Source of the DNA: Adiantum capillus-veneris
Lineage: Eukaryota; Streptophyta; Polypodiopsida; Polypodiales; Pteridaceae
Length of the DNA stretch: 64,000 nucleotides
Direction: 5' to 3'
NCBI GenBank assembly: GCA_014529385.2
Contig: CM043947.1
Location: 118,178,087-118,242,086, forward strand
Under the pieces are notes generated by a model. The model was not told the origin of the DNA and did not search any database. It was given only the letters and a program-made list of their open reading frames with translations. The stretch's first letter is position 1, and each line of letters begins with the position of its first letter. The translations under genes were made by a program, and so were the position numbers. Of this stretch, positions 35,584-47,455 are shown one piece after another.

Positions 35584-37062
35584 TCATAGATCACTAATCA
35601 CAAATGGTCCCATCCCTCGCTTTTTAAGTTTCTTGTCATGTTGCTTCAAGGTATAAACAAGTACGTAATCACCTGTTTTGAACTCTTTGGTACGCACATG
35701 TTTGTCAAAAAATTCTTTTTGTCTTCTCTTTTTAGCATAGATTGAAGCAATAGCTCGTAAGCGGAGTTCATCTAGCTTTTCAAGATCATCAATTCTTGAA
35801 GAGAGCTCATGCCCTGTCCATTCTAAGCTTTTTGCTACTCGTAGAGTTGGAATTAAAAACTCTATGGGTAGTATAGCATTTAGGCCAAACACCATGTTGT
35901 ATGGTGTTGTTCTGATTGATGTTTTGTAAGCTACCCTGTATGCCCATAGTGTTGAGTGTAGCTGCTGATCCCAATCTGTTCTTGATTCTGACACTATTTT
36001 CGTGAGAACCGTGCATAGTGTTTTATTTGTGGCCTCAGCTTGCCCATTTGGCCTGTGGATAGTATGGTGCAGATTTCCTATGTATGACCATGAATTCCTC
36101 TAGCAGGTATTCAATCACTTTATTGAGAAAATGTGTCCCACGATCACTGACAATTTCTATTGGTAACCCGTAACTACAAAAACATTCTCATGTAAAAATT
36201 GTGCAGTGGTGCGTGCATCAGCTTTTTGTGTTGCCTTGGCTTCGACCCATTTTGTGAGATAGTCCGTAGCCATAATGATATATTGGGTATGGGTGCGATA
36301 TGCAGGGGGTGATATAGGTCCCACAAAATCAATGCCCCATTTTGCAAATGCTCTTGCTCCCATCATTGGCCGTAATGGCATCTCATCTCGTTTTATTGGC
36401 ACCTTGGTGCGTTGACATGCATCACAACGCTTTACAAACTCTTCAGCATCCATGTGCAATGTAGGCCACCAAATTCCTACCGTTAAGACAATTTTTGCCG
36501 TCTTATTGCCCAAAAAATGGCCTCCATTTATTCCACTATGTGCATGTTCTAGAATCAGCAGGTATTCGCTTTCACTTGCACAAATTCTAAGTTGATTGTC
36601 CTTTCCCCGCTTATAGAGTTGGTTCCCAATTAACTGAAAGTCACGAGCTTCCAGCTCTATAGCTTTTTTTCGTGCTCTTATGATGTTCTCAGGGAACGTC
36701 CTGGTGGTTAAGAAGTCAATGATATATTGACTCCATGCAGGTGCTATGTTTATCTGAAACAAAGTTGCATGATCCACTGGTCTTTTGGCACTACATATAG
36801 TACAATTGGTAACATAAGAATGTGTGTCCGTATACATAGTTGGCCAATAAACCCCTAACTGTTTCAGTCTCTGGTGTGTTTTCACTGTTGAACAATGAAA
36901 TGCACAACCCTGGACATGTGCCTCTGCAAGGTAGCACTCGAATTCTTCCGGATTTATACATAATCGTAGGATTAGGTCCGATCCAAGATGATACAGCCGT
37001 CCTGCTATCAGCTGGAAGTTTTTTGTTTGTCGCATTGTTTGCTGTTTGGATCTGTATTCCAT
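35584..37062 (-). pseudogene. Element C integrase with two zinc-binding modules
   Basis: Two H-x6-H-x30-C-x2-C modules occur in a row. The first has HVQGCAFH and CTIC; the second has HSGINGGH and CDAC. Each is preceded by a similar lead (FQLIAGRLYHLG; FQLIGNQLYKRG). The core follows: D (WGIDFVGPI), then a frameshift near 36165, D (IVSDRGTHF), a one-base insertion near 36045, E (NGQAEATNKTL), then the C-terminal half (TPYNMVFGLNAILPIEF; VRTKEFKTGDYVLVY; KRGMGPFVI). A TAG lies between RNase H and the first module. In related elements I know one zinc module; duplication of it is the odd point here. Confidence 0.85.
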
Positions 37063-37110
37063 ATTATCAAACTTACTTCCAAAGGAAAGAATGTTAACAA
37101 TTTCCTGAGA

Positions 37111-37647
37111 CTATTTGGGTACCATTTCAATGTTGAAAAGATACGCATCTGGTATGTCATCATCTACTCCTTCAGGAGCTTCCCCGTTGTGTATCCTTGA
37201 AAGATGATCCGTTCGTAGATGGGTTTTACCCTTTTTGACCACCACTGTGAAGTCAAATTCTAGCAATATAATAAACCACCGTACGATTCTCCCTGTGTTG
37301 CAAGGTTTATTTACCAGATACAAAAGAGCTTGATGATCTGTGACGAACACAAATTTATTTGCGAGCAAATAATGCCAAAATTTCTTTACAGCATAAATCA
37401 TTCCTAACCCTTCGCGCTCGGTGGTAGTGTAGTTCTTTTCTGCACTGTTTAACTGTCGGCTCGCATAGCAAACCGGAAAATCCATTGTTCCGTCTCCAGG
37501 TTGAGCCAGAATACTTCCAATCGCATATGCTGAAGCATCAATGTGCACATGGAATATCTTTTCCCAATCTGGTGCTTTTAGTACAGGTGCTGATATAAGG
37601 TTTTCCTTCAGCTTTTGGAATGAAGTTTCACACTCCTCGGTCCCATT
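37111..37647 (-). pseudogene. Element C RNase H, broken at insertion E
   Basis: Catalytic residues are seen in HIDASAYAIGSILAQ (D), TTEREGLGMIYAV (E) and FVTDHQALLYLV (D), with TDHLSR near the end. The upstream end reads TEECETSFQKLK and is cut at about 37647 by element E. The matching RT ends at 47881 with LLVNFE. A TAG separates it from integrase. RNase H removes the RNA strand during reverse transcription. Confidence 0.85.
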
Positions 37648-37700
37648 AGGAAAAATATGAATCCTCTAGGGGCCCTTTGGGATTAAGGTTAATTAGAGGC
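37648..37700 (+). repeat. Left terminal inverted repeat of E
   Basis: AGGAAAAATATGAA at 37648-37661 pairs with the right end at 47867-47880. The AT(T/C) just outside may also belong to the repeat. Confidence 0.65.
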
Positions 37701-38243
37701 CAGCCAATGAGAAGAGTGTAGTGGACACACTCTATGCCCTCAAAAATGTAGGGGGACAAAGTAGTCTTACACTTCTTAAATGGGCTCTTACCTAGTGAGA
37801 AGGTGGGGTGGGGTGGGGGGGGGGGGGGAGGGGCATATGGAACCTCCAACTTCCCTCCTTTTTGATCCGGTTTTGAAAAAATCCCAAAAATTTGAAATTT
37901 TTCAAAATTTTCAACACTCAAATTTCATCTTCTTAAAACCCCCCTAAAACTATTTTATGGTCAAAAAAGCATTTTTTGACCTCGAAAAGTCAAAATGTGC
38001 ACCCAAAAACCCTAAAATTCAATTTTTTTAAAAAACTTTTGAAAAATCTTTTTTTGCTATCCAGAGCTCCCCCAAAAGTAGTTCTTAGGCAAAAAGTGAT
38101 TTTCTCTCTCTAGAACCCCTTTTCCAACCCCTCCTTGGTTGCAACCATCACACTCATCCTCTACTCCAACACTGTCTCTCTCTACACCATCTCCATTGTT
38201 GCAGCAAGGAAGCTCCTCTCTCCTCCCCTACTACCTTCCATTA

Positions 38244-38342
38244 CCACACCAAGCAAAGGTTATCCACCTTCTCCTCCCATTGCCACACCAAGCAATGGTT
38301 ATCCACCTTCTCCTCCCATTGCCACAAGGGTTATCCACCTTC
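38244..38342 (+). repeat. Minisatellite, about three units of ~40 bp
   Basis: GGTTATCCACCTTCTCC recurs three times with intervening CCATTGCCACACCAAGCAA. It lies upstream of the first plus-strand gene of E. Confidence 0.8.
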
Positions 38343-38417
38343 TCATATCACTTTATCCTTTGTACATTGTAGCAACAAGAAAGGTCCTTCTCCTCCTCTA
38401 GTTTTCTATGCTCAACC

Positions 38418-39756
38418 ATGGCCAAATCTACTTCGCAAAGGCGGCCAAAGGATGAGGTCACAGCACTTGCATGCCACAACACTAGAGGTGTAGATGATGA
38501 GTGGGTGCCACAAGAGTTCACCAAAGGTGCTTGGGTACATGCAACCATCTGCTATTGGCCCTCATCGTGTGCAAAATCGTGCAAACTTGGATCTTCACTG
38601 GAAAGGAAAGCTCCTTGGCTTCAGGAACCGCAAAGACAAGGTGACGGTAGCCATTGTGCAACATGTTTTCTCAATGTCAACCATGCATTTGCAACAACCA
38701 CCTCGATTCCCAACACATTGTAAGTACATGTTTTGAGAATATAAAGCTAGGTGTGAAATCACAGTGTAATGTTATTATGGATTCATACTTAAGATTTGTC
38801 ATGCATTTATAGTCATATTTCCATCCACGTTGGTGGAGGAGCAGCCACTACATAGTCTCTCCGGCACATTCAATGTTATACATGCGGATATTGGAGCAAT
38901 AATGTTCCCACATCTTTGCCCAATCAAACTAGTTCAAAGAAGGATTTTCTTCTATTCTCACTCCTATATTGTCCCTACTTCTACACAAGCGTTTGGAACA
39001 CTTGAACCCATCAAAGTAACTTCCTTATTAAGTATGGAGTGGCCGGTGCCAGATTTGTGGTCGGTAGCATCTTTCAAGCAAAAGATGATAATGGATGTCC
39101 AAAACTCTTTGAAATACTCTAAAGCTTCTAGGTCTGTGGGCTTGAGTTGGTGTTTGCCTATTTATTGTTTTATGCACATTTTTAAAGAGTTTGGATTTGT
39201 GGAGACTACCACAATGCTTGTATGTAAAGATGCAGATTACGAGGAATTAGGAAGGCTTTTAGAAGAGGATTGGGGTTTTGTGGAGGGCATGCACAACGGG
39301 GACTGGTACCGTTGTAAGGTTGGAGCTTCAGGTATTGGAATGCGCTATTTGAAATCCCGCACCTCCTTGTACATACAATTTCACTATGATCGTTGGATGT
39401 GCAAGCTTGGAGTGTGAACTCCCTTACAGAGTGTAGACGGCGCTATTGCAAGCTTTGACATTGCAGTGAAGATGCCCAACGATGCTTTGGAGACAGTCCA
39501 AGTGAACAAGCATTGGACTCTTAGTAATGTTCGAGAACATTTGGTTATTATGGGTTTTGAGGCCCTTCAACAAGCACAATTTCGTTTACAAGGTCACAAG
39601 GTGAGAATCCTTCCACCACATTTTCAATACATCATGGTTTGTCGATCATTGGATGCTTATTGTAATGAATGTCCGCATATTGGAAAGAGAATGGAAGACA
39701 AACTGAAGGTCGAGGAGGACTGTGGGATGGATGGAACTATGCTATCAATCTTATAA
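38418..39756 (+). pseudogene. E plus-strand gene 1, two exons, unknown function
   Basis: ATG at 38418 has good context (ACCATGGCC). Exon 1 (38418-38719) needs a frameshift near 38560. It ends at GTAAGT; the acceptor AG is at 38811-38812 and exon 2 starts at 38813 with phase that joins cleanly. Exon 2 reads VEEQPLHSLSG, TFNVIHADIGAI, VGLSWCLPIYC and DWGFVEGMHNGDWYRC. A TGA at 39415-39417 interrupts it, and the same frame continues (GAIASFDIAVKMPND ... CNECPHIGKRM) to 39756. I recognise no family. The tryptophan-rich middle and C-x2-C segment are the only notable marks. It is probably cargo of element E, inactivated by two lesions. Confidence 0.55.
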
Positions 39757-39913
39757 CTTTGTAACTCTTGCAATTTTCAAACTGATCCCCGCTGTAATCA
39801 ACATGATTTGCTTCGGCAAATCATGCCTTTGAATATAATTTTTTGCATTGGGATGAGAAATCATTTTTTGGTGAAAGTGCCTTTTTTTTTAATGTCTTAA
39901 AAAAAGGGTCCAT

Positions 39914-39921
39914 TATAAAAG
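39914..39921 (+). promoter_or_regulatory. TATA box for E plus-strand gene 2
   Basis: TATAAAAG lies ~89 bp upstream of the ATG at 40003, leaving a leader of ~60 bp. Spacing is typical of plant genes. Confidence 0.55.
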
Positions 39922-40002
39922 GGGGGCCACCTAACTCATTCACTATTTTCACTTTTGCAACTCTTGAGCTCCTCCACTCTCTGTCTACACCCCAGGCTAA
40001 AC

Positions 40003-41602
40003 ATGGATGCTTCCACAGCCTCTGCATCTGCAGCCACATCCACCCCTTTGTCACGCTTCATCCTCTTCCTCGAGGACACCAAATACAAAGGGAAGTTGGA
40101 CCTCCACACCTTTTTTACTCGTCTCCCTGACCTTGATGCCACAGTTGCCCTTCACATGGATGCATTTGCCGAGATTTTTGCGTTCATGGAGGAGCACATC
40201 ATAAAATATTATGTATCTATCCCCCCACATGTAGGGATCTGGGTGCCTTGCGATCTTTTGCGCTATATACACAAAGGTGATCGCCCATTCTCCAATCGGT
40301 TGCAACGATTCCAAGAAATTGCAACCGATACAGGCCATTACTTGGACGAGCAAGCCCCAGGGGTGTCACCGCTCAAGAAGCGCAAGTTGGGGGTGGAGTA
40401 CCTTTCTCGGCTCGCAACATTTATCTTCTTGGTGAGCGAGGAACCTGATTTGGAGAAGCTTCGCTTACCACACCTTCAGGTTGGGTCCTTTATCAAGGAC
40501 ACCAAGGAGCAGCACGTTATCCCCATGAACCCTGCAGCGAAAGGAAAGGCACACCGGCTCGAGTACCCTAGGGGTCTTGAGGAAGTGGTTGAGAAATCCA
40601 TAGTTGCGGCTGGCCCTAGTGACACTCCAGTGCAACTACCACTGACGGATGTGGCTATCATAGAGGTAGAAATCAGCCGCTTCTCCTCAGTGTTAGTGGA
40701 TGGGGAGGAGTATGTGTTCCTTCATGATTTGGAGAAAGCATTTGGCCTGCGCATGGATGAATGCTTGAGCGTGCTATGCAACAGCACCAAATGTCCCTTA
40801 GACAATACGCCAGATGCCCTAGAAAGCAAGCTCTTGCCAGATGGGGACTCTATTGCTGACACTATTGCAGTTGTATGTGCGGAGGTCCTCGCAGCAAAGC
40901 AGTTGCACGTGGCTGATGAAGAATTACAAGCCACGCAAGACAAGGTTGAGGCTGCTAGGATGCCTATGCCATTATGCAACCTCCCATCTGATGATCCAAA
41001 GGTCGTATCTGTGGTGCATGGGAGCATTGACTTGGATGCAAAGGGCAACAGGGAGGAGGACGACAAGGAGCAGGAGGTAAACTGTATCCTAAATTTCATG
41101 TTACTATTTTATCCTTCATTGTCTTTTTTCTCAACCTTCATCGGTTTATGACAGGATGTCGTGGAGGTTGATGATTTTGCTGCAAGGACAGGTGGCAAGC
41201 AGACGGGCTTTGGACCTCAAGCTTCCCTTGTGCATTACCTAGGACAACTCCCCCCTGGCAATGTGGCCATTATCCATAATGAATTTGGCCATTATCCATA
41301 ATGAATTTACTTCCGAAGCCCATTTTATGACTTGGTCGTTAAAAGCTTTGAGCAAGTTTTTGTGTTTGAGCACCATTGCTCAAACTGCGCATCAAGTGTT
41401 CCTAGTGCGGAGATCCCTTGTATGCACAGCGTTTGGCACTGGCTTTCGTGGTAAAGTGCTTTCCCAGATAGGGATACATGCTTCCATTGGCTCAACTGAC
41501 CCAAAGGCCATAGCACAGTTCCTCTTGACTGGGGAGTTGCCTTACGCGCAAAATAGGCGCCAGGAAATGGTCAAAAAAATTATGAACTCCTCAGATACAT
41601 GA
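40003..41602 (+). pseudogene. E plus-strand gene 2, two exons, unknown function
   Basis: Start chosen at ATG 40003 below a TATA box. Exon 1 (40003-41076) encodes an Ala/Ser/Thr-rich start, then KGKLDLHTFFTRLPDLDAT, SIPPHVGIWVPCDLLRYI and LKKRKLGVEYLSRLATFIF, and an acidic end. Intron 41077-41154 (GT...AG, 78 bp) joins in phase. Exon 2 reads DVVEVDDFAARTGGKQTGF. A 22-bp tandem duplication (41265-41286 and 41287-41308) then shifts the frame. Without it the frame would run on through FHGKVLS-like sequence to TGA at ~41602. No family is recognised; it could be a captured host gene or an accessory gene of E. Confidence 0.6.
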
Positions 41603-41800
41603 TGTAAAATCACCGTTTTGGAAGTAATAAAAAATATTTGAAATTGTCTCTCTATCTTGAAAATTCTTTTGAATGTGATTTGTCAATCTTGAAACTTGTT
41701 TCAATTGGTGATATGAAAATTGTTTTGATAAGTGACTTTGTAATTTCAAGTTTTGTATGTAATTTCAGTCGATTTCAGTAAATTTAGGTATTTTATATTC

Positions 41801-41949
41801 CCTAGGGGGTAGATAAGCCTACCAAGGGCCAAAAAAAGCCTGGCCACAAGGGTGCGCAAATGGCCCATCCATCAGTTTTGGATGGTCCATTTGCGTGCCC
41901 TTGTGGCCAGGCTTTATTTTGCCCCTGGTAGGCTTATCTACCCCCTAGG
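41801..41949. mobile_element. 149-bp fold-back element (MITE-like palindrome)
   Basis: The arms begin CCTAGGGGGTAGATAAGCC and end in its inverse complement. They pair over ~65 bases with few mismatches around a short loop (TCAGTTT). Transcribed, it would give a long hairpin suited to small-RNA production. It sits exactly at the junction between E sequence and the truncated gag of A2. No certain target duplication is visible. Confidence 0.8.
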
Positions 41950-42846
41950 ATACTTACAAAGCACAAATTTATTGAAATGAATTGGTTTTGCATCTCCAAA
42001 CGCCGCATCGAATTGTTGGATAAAGGCCAAGACTTTGTCCGTAGCACCAAAGGTACCATCATAGGTAAGGAAAGAGATGCTCTTACCTCCCTCTTTGAAT
42101 TTCTTCAACTTGGACGACCTCTTCCATGCGGCATAGGATTTCCTATGGCCTCTTCTTTTTGATGGTTCAAAGGTTGCACCATCACTTTCTTCAGAAGGTG
42201 AAGAATTTGAAGAAGGTGGAGAAGAGGGTGACCTCTTTCTCACCTTTTTCTTGTCTTGATCTTTGTCGTCTTCACCATAGCTTTCATAAGAGGAAGAGGA
42301 TGAAGAAGATGGAGAAGAGGGTGTCCTCTTTCTCGCCTTTTTCTTCTCTTGCTTTTTATCATCCCTCTTTGAATTATGGCATGGAGAAGAGTGTGATGGT
42401 CTTCTCCGCTTTGGTGGTGATGGAGAGCGTTTAGCCCGCCGTCTTTGTGGAGCCATCTCTGCCGAGGTGGCGGGAGACTCGCTTCTTTCTCATTCCTTCG
42501 GTGGAGGCTCTTGAGTTCTCCTTTGGGAAGGAGATGCATCATCAAGAAGTAAATTCTTGAGCCCTTCATATGGATTCTCTTCTTCTTCCCGAATCGGAGA
42601 GAGACCTCTTTTGGTAGTCTCACAAGGAGGCTTCCTAGGTGTTCTCTCGTCATGGTGATGATCTTGGAGAATCCCGTGAGCACGGAGCTGCCGTTGCACT
42701 TCACTTTGGAGAGATGGATTGCCCATGGCTTGTTGAAGCCTAGAAACAAGATAGTTAACAAGCATTGAAGCATCATTAGTAGCTTGCTCATGAGCAAAAT
42801 CAAAGTTATCAACATTAATTTCACTCTCTTTACTATTGTCAGCCAT
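41950..42846 (-). pseudogene. A2 gag, N-terminal part
   Basis: ATG at 42846 follows the primer site by ~400 bp. The first frame (42846-42490) reads MADNSKESEINVDN, then LVNYLVSRLQQAMGN. A stop near 42490 precedes a Ser/Arg/Lys-rich stretch (42456-42150) and KLKKFKEGGKSISFLTYDG then KVLAFIQQFDAAFGD, the start of a retrotransposon gag capsid region. Chromovirus-type homology breaks off near 41990, just before the fold-back element. No pol follows, so A2 is a 5' fragment. It is the same family as A, whose own gag N-terminus is not in the window. Confidence 0.75.
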
Positions 42847-43250
42847 TCTAACAACTTTTAGGTGTAAACTTTTTAGGTGTACTTTGGCACTTCAAGCCCT
42901 AGTTGCTACTCCTCTTTACCCCTTTAGAAAAAGCACTCAAGCTACTGTACCCGCGACTCGAATACCATTAATTGCAAGGAATAGAAGAGAGGGTCTTTCG
43001 ACACCAAAACAGCACCGGCTCCTGTCAAGCTTCTAATAGCTCAATAGTGGTTAAGCCGTAGGCAAGCCCCGTAGGACTCCACTATTAAGACCATAGTTCT
43101 CGACGGTGATGTCCCGTTAACTACACGAAGGCAGGCGCACTGCAAGGCTGAAAAATCCCTATTCTACTTACTCACAGGCAATTAATAATACCAACCATTT
43201 GTAGCTAGCTTGAGGACCTCCCTTCTTGAGCAAGAAAAGAGAAACCTTGG

Positions 43251-43262
43251 GCTCTGATACCA
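43251..43262 (-). other. Primer-binding site of A2 (initiator Met tRNA type)
   Basis: Minus strand TGGTATCAGAGC, one base after the LTR end, is the standard plant initiator-Met site. It confirms the orientation and the LTR boundary. Confidence 0.92.
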
Positions 43263-43263
43263 A

Positions 43264-44858
43264 TGTAACATTTAATGGCCTAATAACTTATGTGTAGCGG
43301 AAATTAGCATGAACATAGTGGGCATTTCATTGGAATAGATTCCTAATGAGAATGACAAGAGTGCTTGGGTGGAGAGAGCAACAAAAAGCATAACACCTAG
43401 TTAGATATCATCGACAATACTTTCAAAAGAGAGAGAAATTAAGGTATTGACAACAGTTGAGGACCGGATTTTCATGGAGCATGTCCCCCCTCCAAAAGGC
43501 TTTGTATTATGGTTTCTCCCATCAAGAGAGACATTGTACAATACAATTCTTTGTGTTCCTTCAAGACTAGCTAGTGCAATGAAGATGGAAACTTCATGCA
43601 CTAAGCAAAACACTTAACAAACACAACTTGAATTATCCCCGTTCTCAGACACAAGACCTCACACACCTTCGAAGATGGTGAGAGCTAGCAGGGTATGAGA
43701 GTAGATTGAGAGGAAGAAGGAGTATCTTACGAGAAAGATGTACATCTCCTCACATAATCACTCATATGTAGCATAGCTTAGCTTAGTAATTAGCTTGGTA
43801 GAGGACATGAGCATGCATTGAAGCTTGGCTCTTGGTTGGATTTGCATCCACATGCCAAGAGAGTGTTGATGTAGGCTTCTATCTCACAAGCTTGGAGTAG
43901 GTGATGAGTTCTCCATTAAAGCTTGGGAAGAGATAGTCTTCTCTTCCTTCACACATGAACTTGTGTGAGTGTGTGTGTGTGATAATGCCTTGTAAAAATC
44001 AGCCCTCTCTCTCTCTTGGGCGAGCCCTCTTGCTAATTGCTCTTGTTGAAGCCTCATTGGCCCTCCCCAAGTCAAGCCAATTACAATTAAGCAGCATAAT
44101 TGATAGCCTTCTGACATGTGTCCCCCTTTCCCCTTTTGTGAGAGCTTTAGGTAATTAAATAATTAAACTAAACTCTCATTGGACCCCTTTTCCTCCTGGC
44201 CAATAGAAATCAGGCAAGCCATGGGGCTCTTGAATGCTCATTGGACCCCTTGGGAGACTGCCCAATAGTCTTCTAGGAGACTTAATTCTCATTGGTTTCT
44301 TTTATTAAATGTTTTTAAATTAATTAAACTAGATTTACTCTAGCTTAATCCTCATTGGTCCACTTCAAGGGTCATCCCATAGAAATTGGGCACACCTTGT
44401 GGGCATCTGGCCTAGGGAGCTGACATGTGTCCCTCATTCCCTTTGTGTAAAGGGAGCCTGTGTGTGTGTGTGTGTGTGTGGCTTTCTCTCTCATCCCCTA
44501 CCTTTAGGGCTCGCCCCCTCCCATGTAGGGATGTGCAAAGACTTTTAGGGCACACACAAAGCATCCAATTTTCCCTAGGGTTGACCTTTGGACACAACCT
44601 TTGAATTTTGGAACCTTAGCATTTTGGAAGTCTTAATGGGCTGAACCTTAGGGTATTTTTAGCCCATTGTTGCACATGGCTCTTTTGCAGATGGCCCCCC
44701 CTTTTGATCCCTATTTTCCCTCCTTTGGATCCCTACTGTGGCCGGTCTGCTAGCTTAACCAATATTCTAGCTTTTTCTCCCCTGGCCTTCCCCACATTAA
44801 ATGATCAGTTTAATATGAGAAAATCATTTAGGAGAATTAGATATTGATTATTATGACA
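43264..44858 (-). repeat. 5' LTR of A2, 1,595 bp
   Basis: Bounded by TGTAACATTT (43264) next to the primer site and TTATGACA (44858), which matches the LTR end at 132. It interrupts exon 3 of the E transposase-like gene at 44859. It includes a (GT)n tract at 44459-44480. It repeats CTCATTGGNCC several times (44176, 44237, 44292, 44353). Confidence 0.85.
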
Positions 44859-47246
44859 TCTATTGTGTTGTTAAGGCCCATAAGCTTGACCATTTTATCA
44901 AAATGTGCCCAAACTTGCTTGCGCTTGTTTGCAAGCTCGCCATTTGAATCATTGTCGGTAGTAGCTTTGCATAACTCCTTCCAAAGCTCCCAAAGGTTAC
45001 CTGCCTGCTGGTTGGAGCTGTTTTGAGCATCATATCGACTTGGCTTTCCTTGGGAAACTTTCTTCAAAAAGTGTTTAGCTTTTTGTCCACTCATGGACAC
45101 TTGTTGAGCAATTTCATGGGCCTCCCCTGTGTTCTTTGCACCAACGATAGACACATTTCCACCGTGACAGCCAATGGAATTCAAGAGTACCTCCACTCTT
45201 TTGATCGCTTCCTGGGACTTTTCCAACGGTTTCATTGTGAAAGCATAGTCAATGTGGAGATTCAAAAGCCTATCAAAAATGCGCATGAATGCGTGTAATG
45301 TACAAAAATGTACATTCGATAGAGGAAATCAAAAGATTGGATTCCAAGCGTGGTCCTTTTGATCACGGTCTGGGGCATTGAGCATGGGACATCTCAAAAT
45401 AGACGCTTCCCATTCTCTACCTTCATCTCCGACATCACGACAATCTAACCCTTGTTCTTCATGCCCTTGCCATGGAAGCAAGGAACCGGCCTTTGCAGTG
45501 CTCTTATGTGATTTGTTTCCATTAGGTTTGTACCCTCGAGTGCAAAATGGACAAGGCATGAGAGAAGAAGCCCCTTGTTTGCAGCCAAGCAAACACTTTA
45601 TGGTCTTCAAATCCCCACCTAAGTGCCACTCCACATCATAACTACCAAAACCCTTAATCTCCAACTTCTGACCTGCAATTTGGGAGTGTATTACTTCTGT
45701 GATCCATGGAGTTCTCTCAAAAATCCATGAAAGTACTCCATTGGTCTCTTTGGGCACCTCAATAGCACCCAACCACCAAATGTCTTTCTCTGATTGCACG
45801 CTAAAAGATGGGGTGGGAGATGGCTCGACTGAATCCCTTCGCTTGGTTTGCAGAAGGGCCTCATTCATTAGAGTGACACTTAGCCTCTCTAACCTTCAGC
45901 CTTTCACTATTTTACACTCATCGAGTTTCAGCACAAAAGCGACTTTTGAACCAAGCACTACAAAATAAATAGTGCTAAGACCTTAAACTTCAGAGTCTAT
46001 GATAAGAATAATACCAAAGAAAAAAGTAAAGTGTGTCACCTTCTTCAGGTAACTCATAAAATCTAAGCATGGCTTCTTGAAGCCTTCTAAGATCCACAAA
46101 AATATTGTTCCACATTGTGTAAGGAAAGCCCTTCTCCGAAGGTCTTATGGATTGTTTCTTACCTTTTCCCCTTGTCTTTGTTGCGCACGAAGCATAAAGG
46201 GAAGTTGGCATTGTGTCCTCAATGTGTAGGTATGTCCCAATGCGGGAGAACACATCTTTGTTTGTGGCCTTCTTTGCGAGCTTGACCTTGTGAGGAACGG
46301 GAAATAGGTTTTCCACAATTCCATGTTCTTTGAGGGCATCCTTTAGGAGTTGGAAAATAGCCTGATAGGCTTTGGTGCTGATTCCAGCCTCATCACAAGC
46401 TTGTTGAACGTCATCATCACTAACCACATTTTTTAATTTACGCATAAGGTCCTTGGTGACTGCATCCTTAATGTGCTTACCTCCAGGTGATTGTAAGATA
46501 GAAATCACGTCATGGGTATTGAGACAACTAGTGAGAAGGTTGACTCGATCATCTTGGCTTGTTCCACCGCATGCCTCCTGGATGAAGTTTCTAGCAACAA
46601 ATAAACATAAATGTTAGAAAATAGTGTGAAGTAAGAATGCATCATGCAAGTAAAGACCAAATCACCTTGTGGATGTAACTCGTCGTTTGCGTGCTCCTCC
46701 CGAATGTGCAAGAGTTTCAATGGATGAATACGTGCGTTTGCGTTCCCTTACACCAAGGGGTGTTTCTTTCAAGTATGTGATGGTGTTGGTAAGCTTCTGG
46801 ATGTGGGACTCCTTTTCTTGCATTTGTTGTTCAAGAGTTTTAACTACCCTCTCCAAAGAGGCAACGCTCTCTTGTAATGCCGTCGTCTTGAGGTGAAGAG
46901 CTTGACATTCGTGCATCCACATATGCAAAGAAGCACCTACACCCATACACAACCGCTTGCAATAGCCTAACAAACCTGCTTCTCCCCTTCCAAGAAATTG
47001 AAGAAATGTGGAAAGGCTATCAAATGGTGGATGGAAGCGGCTTATATGATCGTAAGGGTACAAATGGCCATCCACCCAAATGTCAACATTGGTCTCACAA
47101 GCGGTGCGACGTTTCTGTGATGACCTTTGATCACCTTCACTAGTGGTCTTCGGTGCAAGTGTTGTGGGTAAGCGAATATGTATGCTTTTGGTGTGCGGAG
47201 TACGTGGTGGTGGAAGCAAACCATTTGTGATGTCCATGAGCACCAT
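44859..47246 (-). pseudogene. E minus-strand gene, transposase-like, three exons, truncated by A2
   Basis: Exon 1 is 47246-46666, exon 2 46590-46040 and exon 3 45957 down to 44859. The introns (75 and 82 bp) are GT...AG and both phases join correctly. Exon 1 has a leucine-heptad coiled coil and a basic cluster (GGARKRRV). Exon 2 is helical, with GKGKKQ. Exon 3 has FVLKLDECKIVKG, HLGGDLKTIKCLLG, CPFC and VHFCTLHAF. Asp in LDE and GGD plus CxxC and HxxxxH recall DDE-type transposases of poorly classified families seen in animals and fungi; this is from memory. TGA stops lie near 45897 and 45348, and A2 removes the C-terminus. Confidence 0.65.
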
Positions 47247-47269
47247 GGAAGCTATTGCGTGAGAAAGAA

Positions 47270-47455
47270 AATGATGAAAAGATAGAGGGGGAAGGGTAGA
47301 GAGGTTGAGGAAGATGGGAGGAGAGAAGGAGGGAGGAGGGGGAGGGAGGGAGAGATTGGGGAGGAGGAGGAAGGTAGGGGCAGGGAGGGAGAGGAGAGGG
47401 AGAGAGAGAGAGAGGAGGGAGGAGGGAGGAGGGAGGAGAGAGGAGGAGGAGAGAA
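47270..47455. repeat. Purine-rich tract, CT-rich leader of the E minus-strand gene
   Basis: G/A-rich on the plus strand (GGGAGGAGG units) and hence C/T-rich on the coding strand, immediately upstream of the ATG at 47246. It may be leader or promoter pyrimidine patch. G-runs could form quadruplexes on the plus strand. Confidence 0.6.

Noticed and set aside
37800-37835. G-run as a functional quadruplex element
   Set aside because: A single homopolymer-like run without other support; such runs are common and often mis-assembled.
43251-43262. tRNA gene remnant at TGGTATCAGAGC sites
   Set aside because: Only 12-18 bases match and they sit directly next to LTR ends, so they are primer-binding sites; no cloverleaf is present anywhere I looked.
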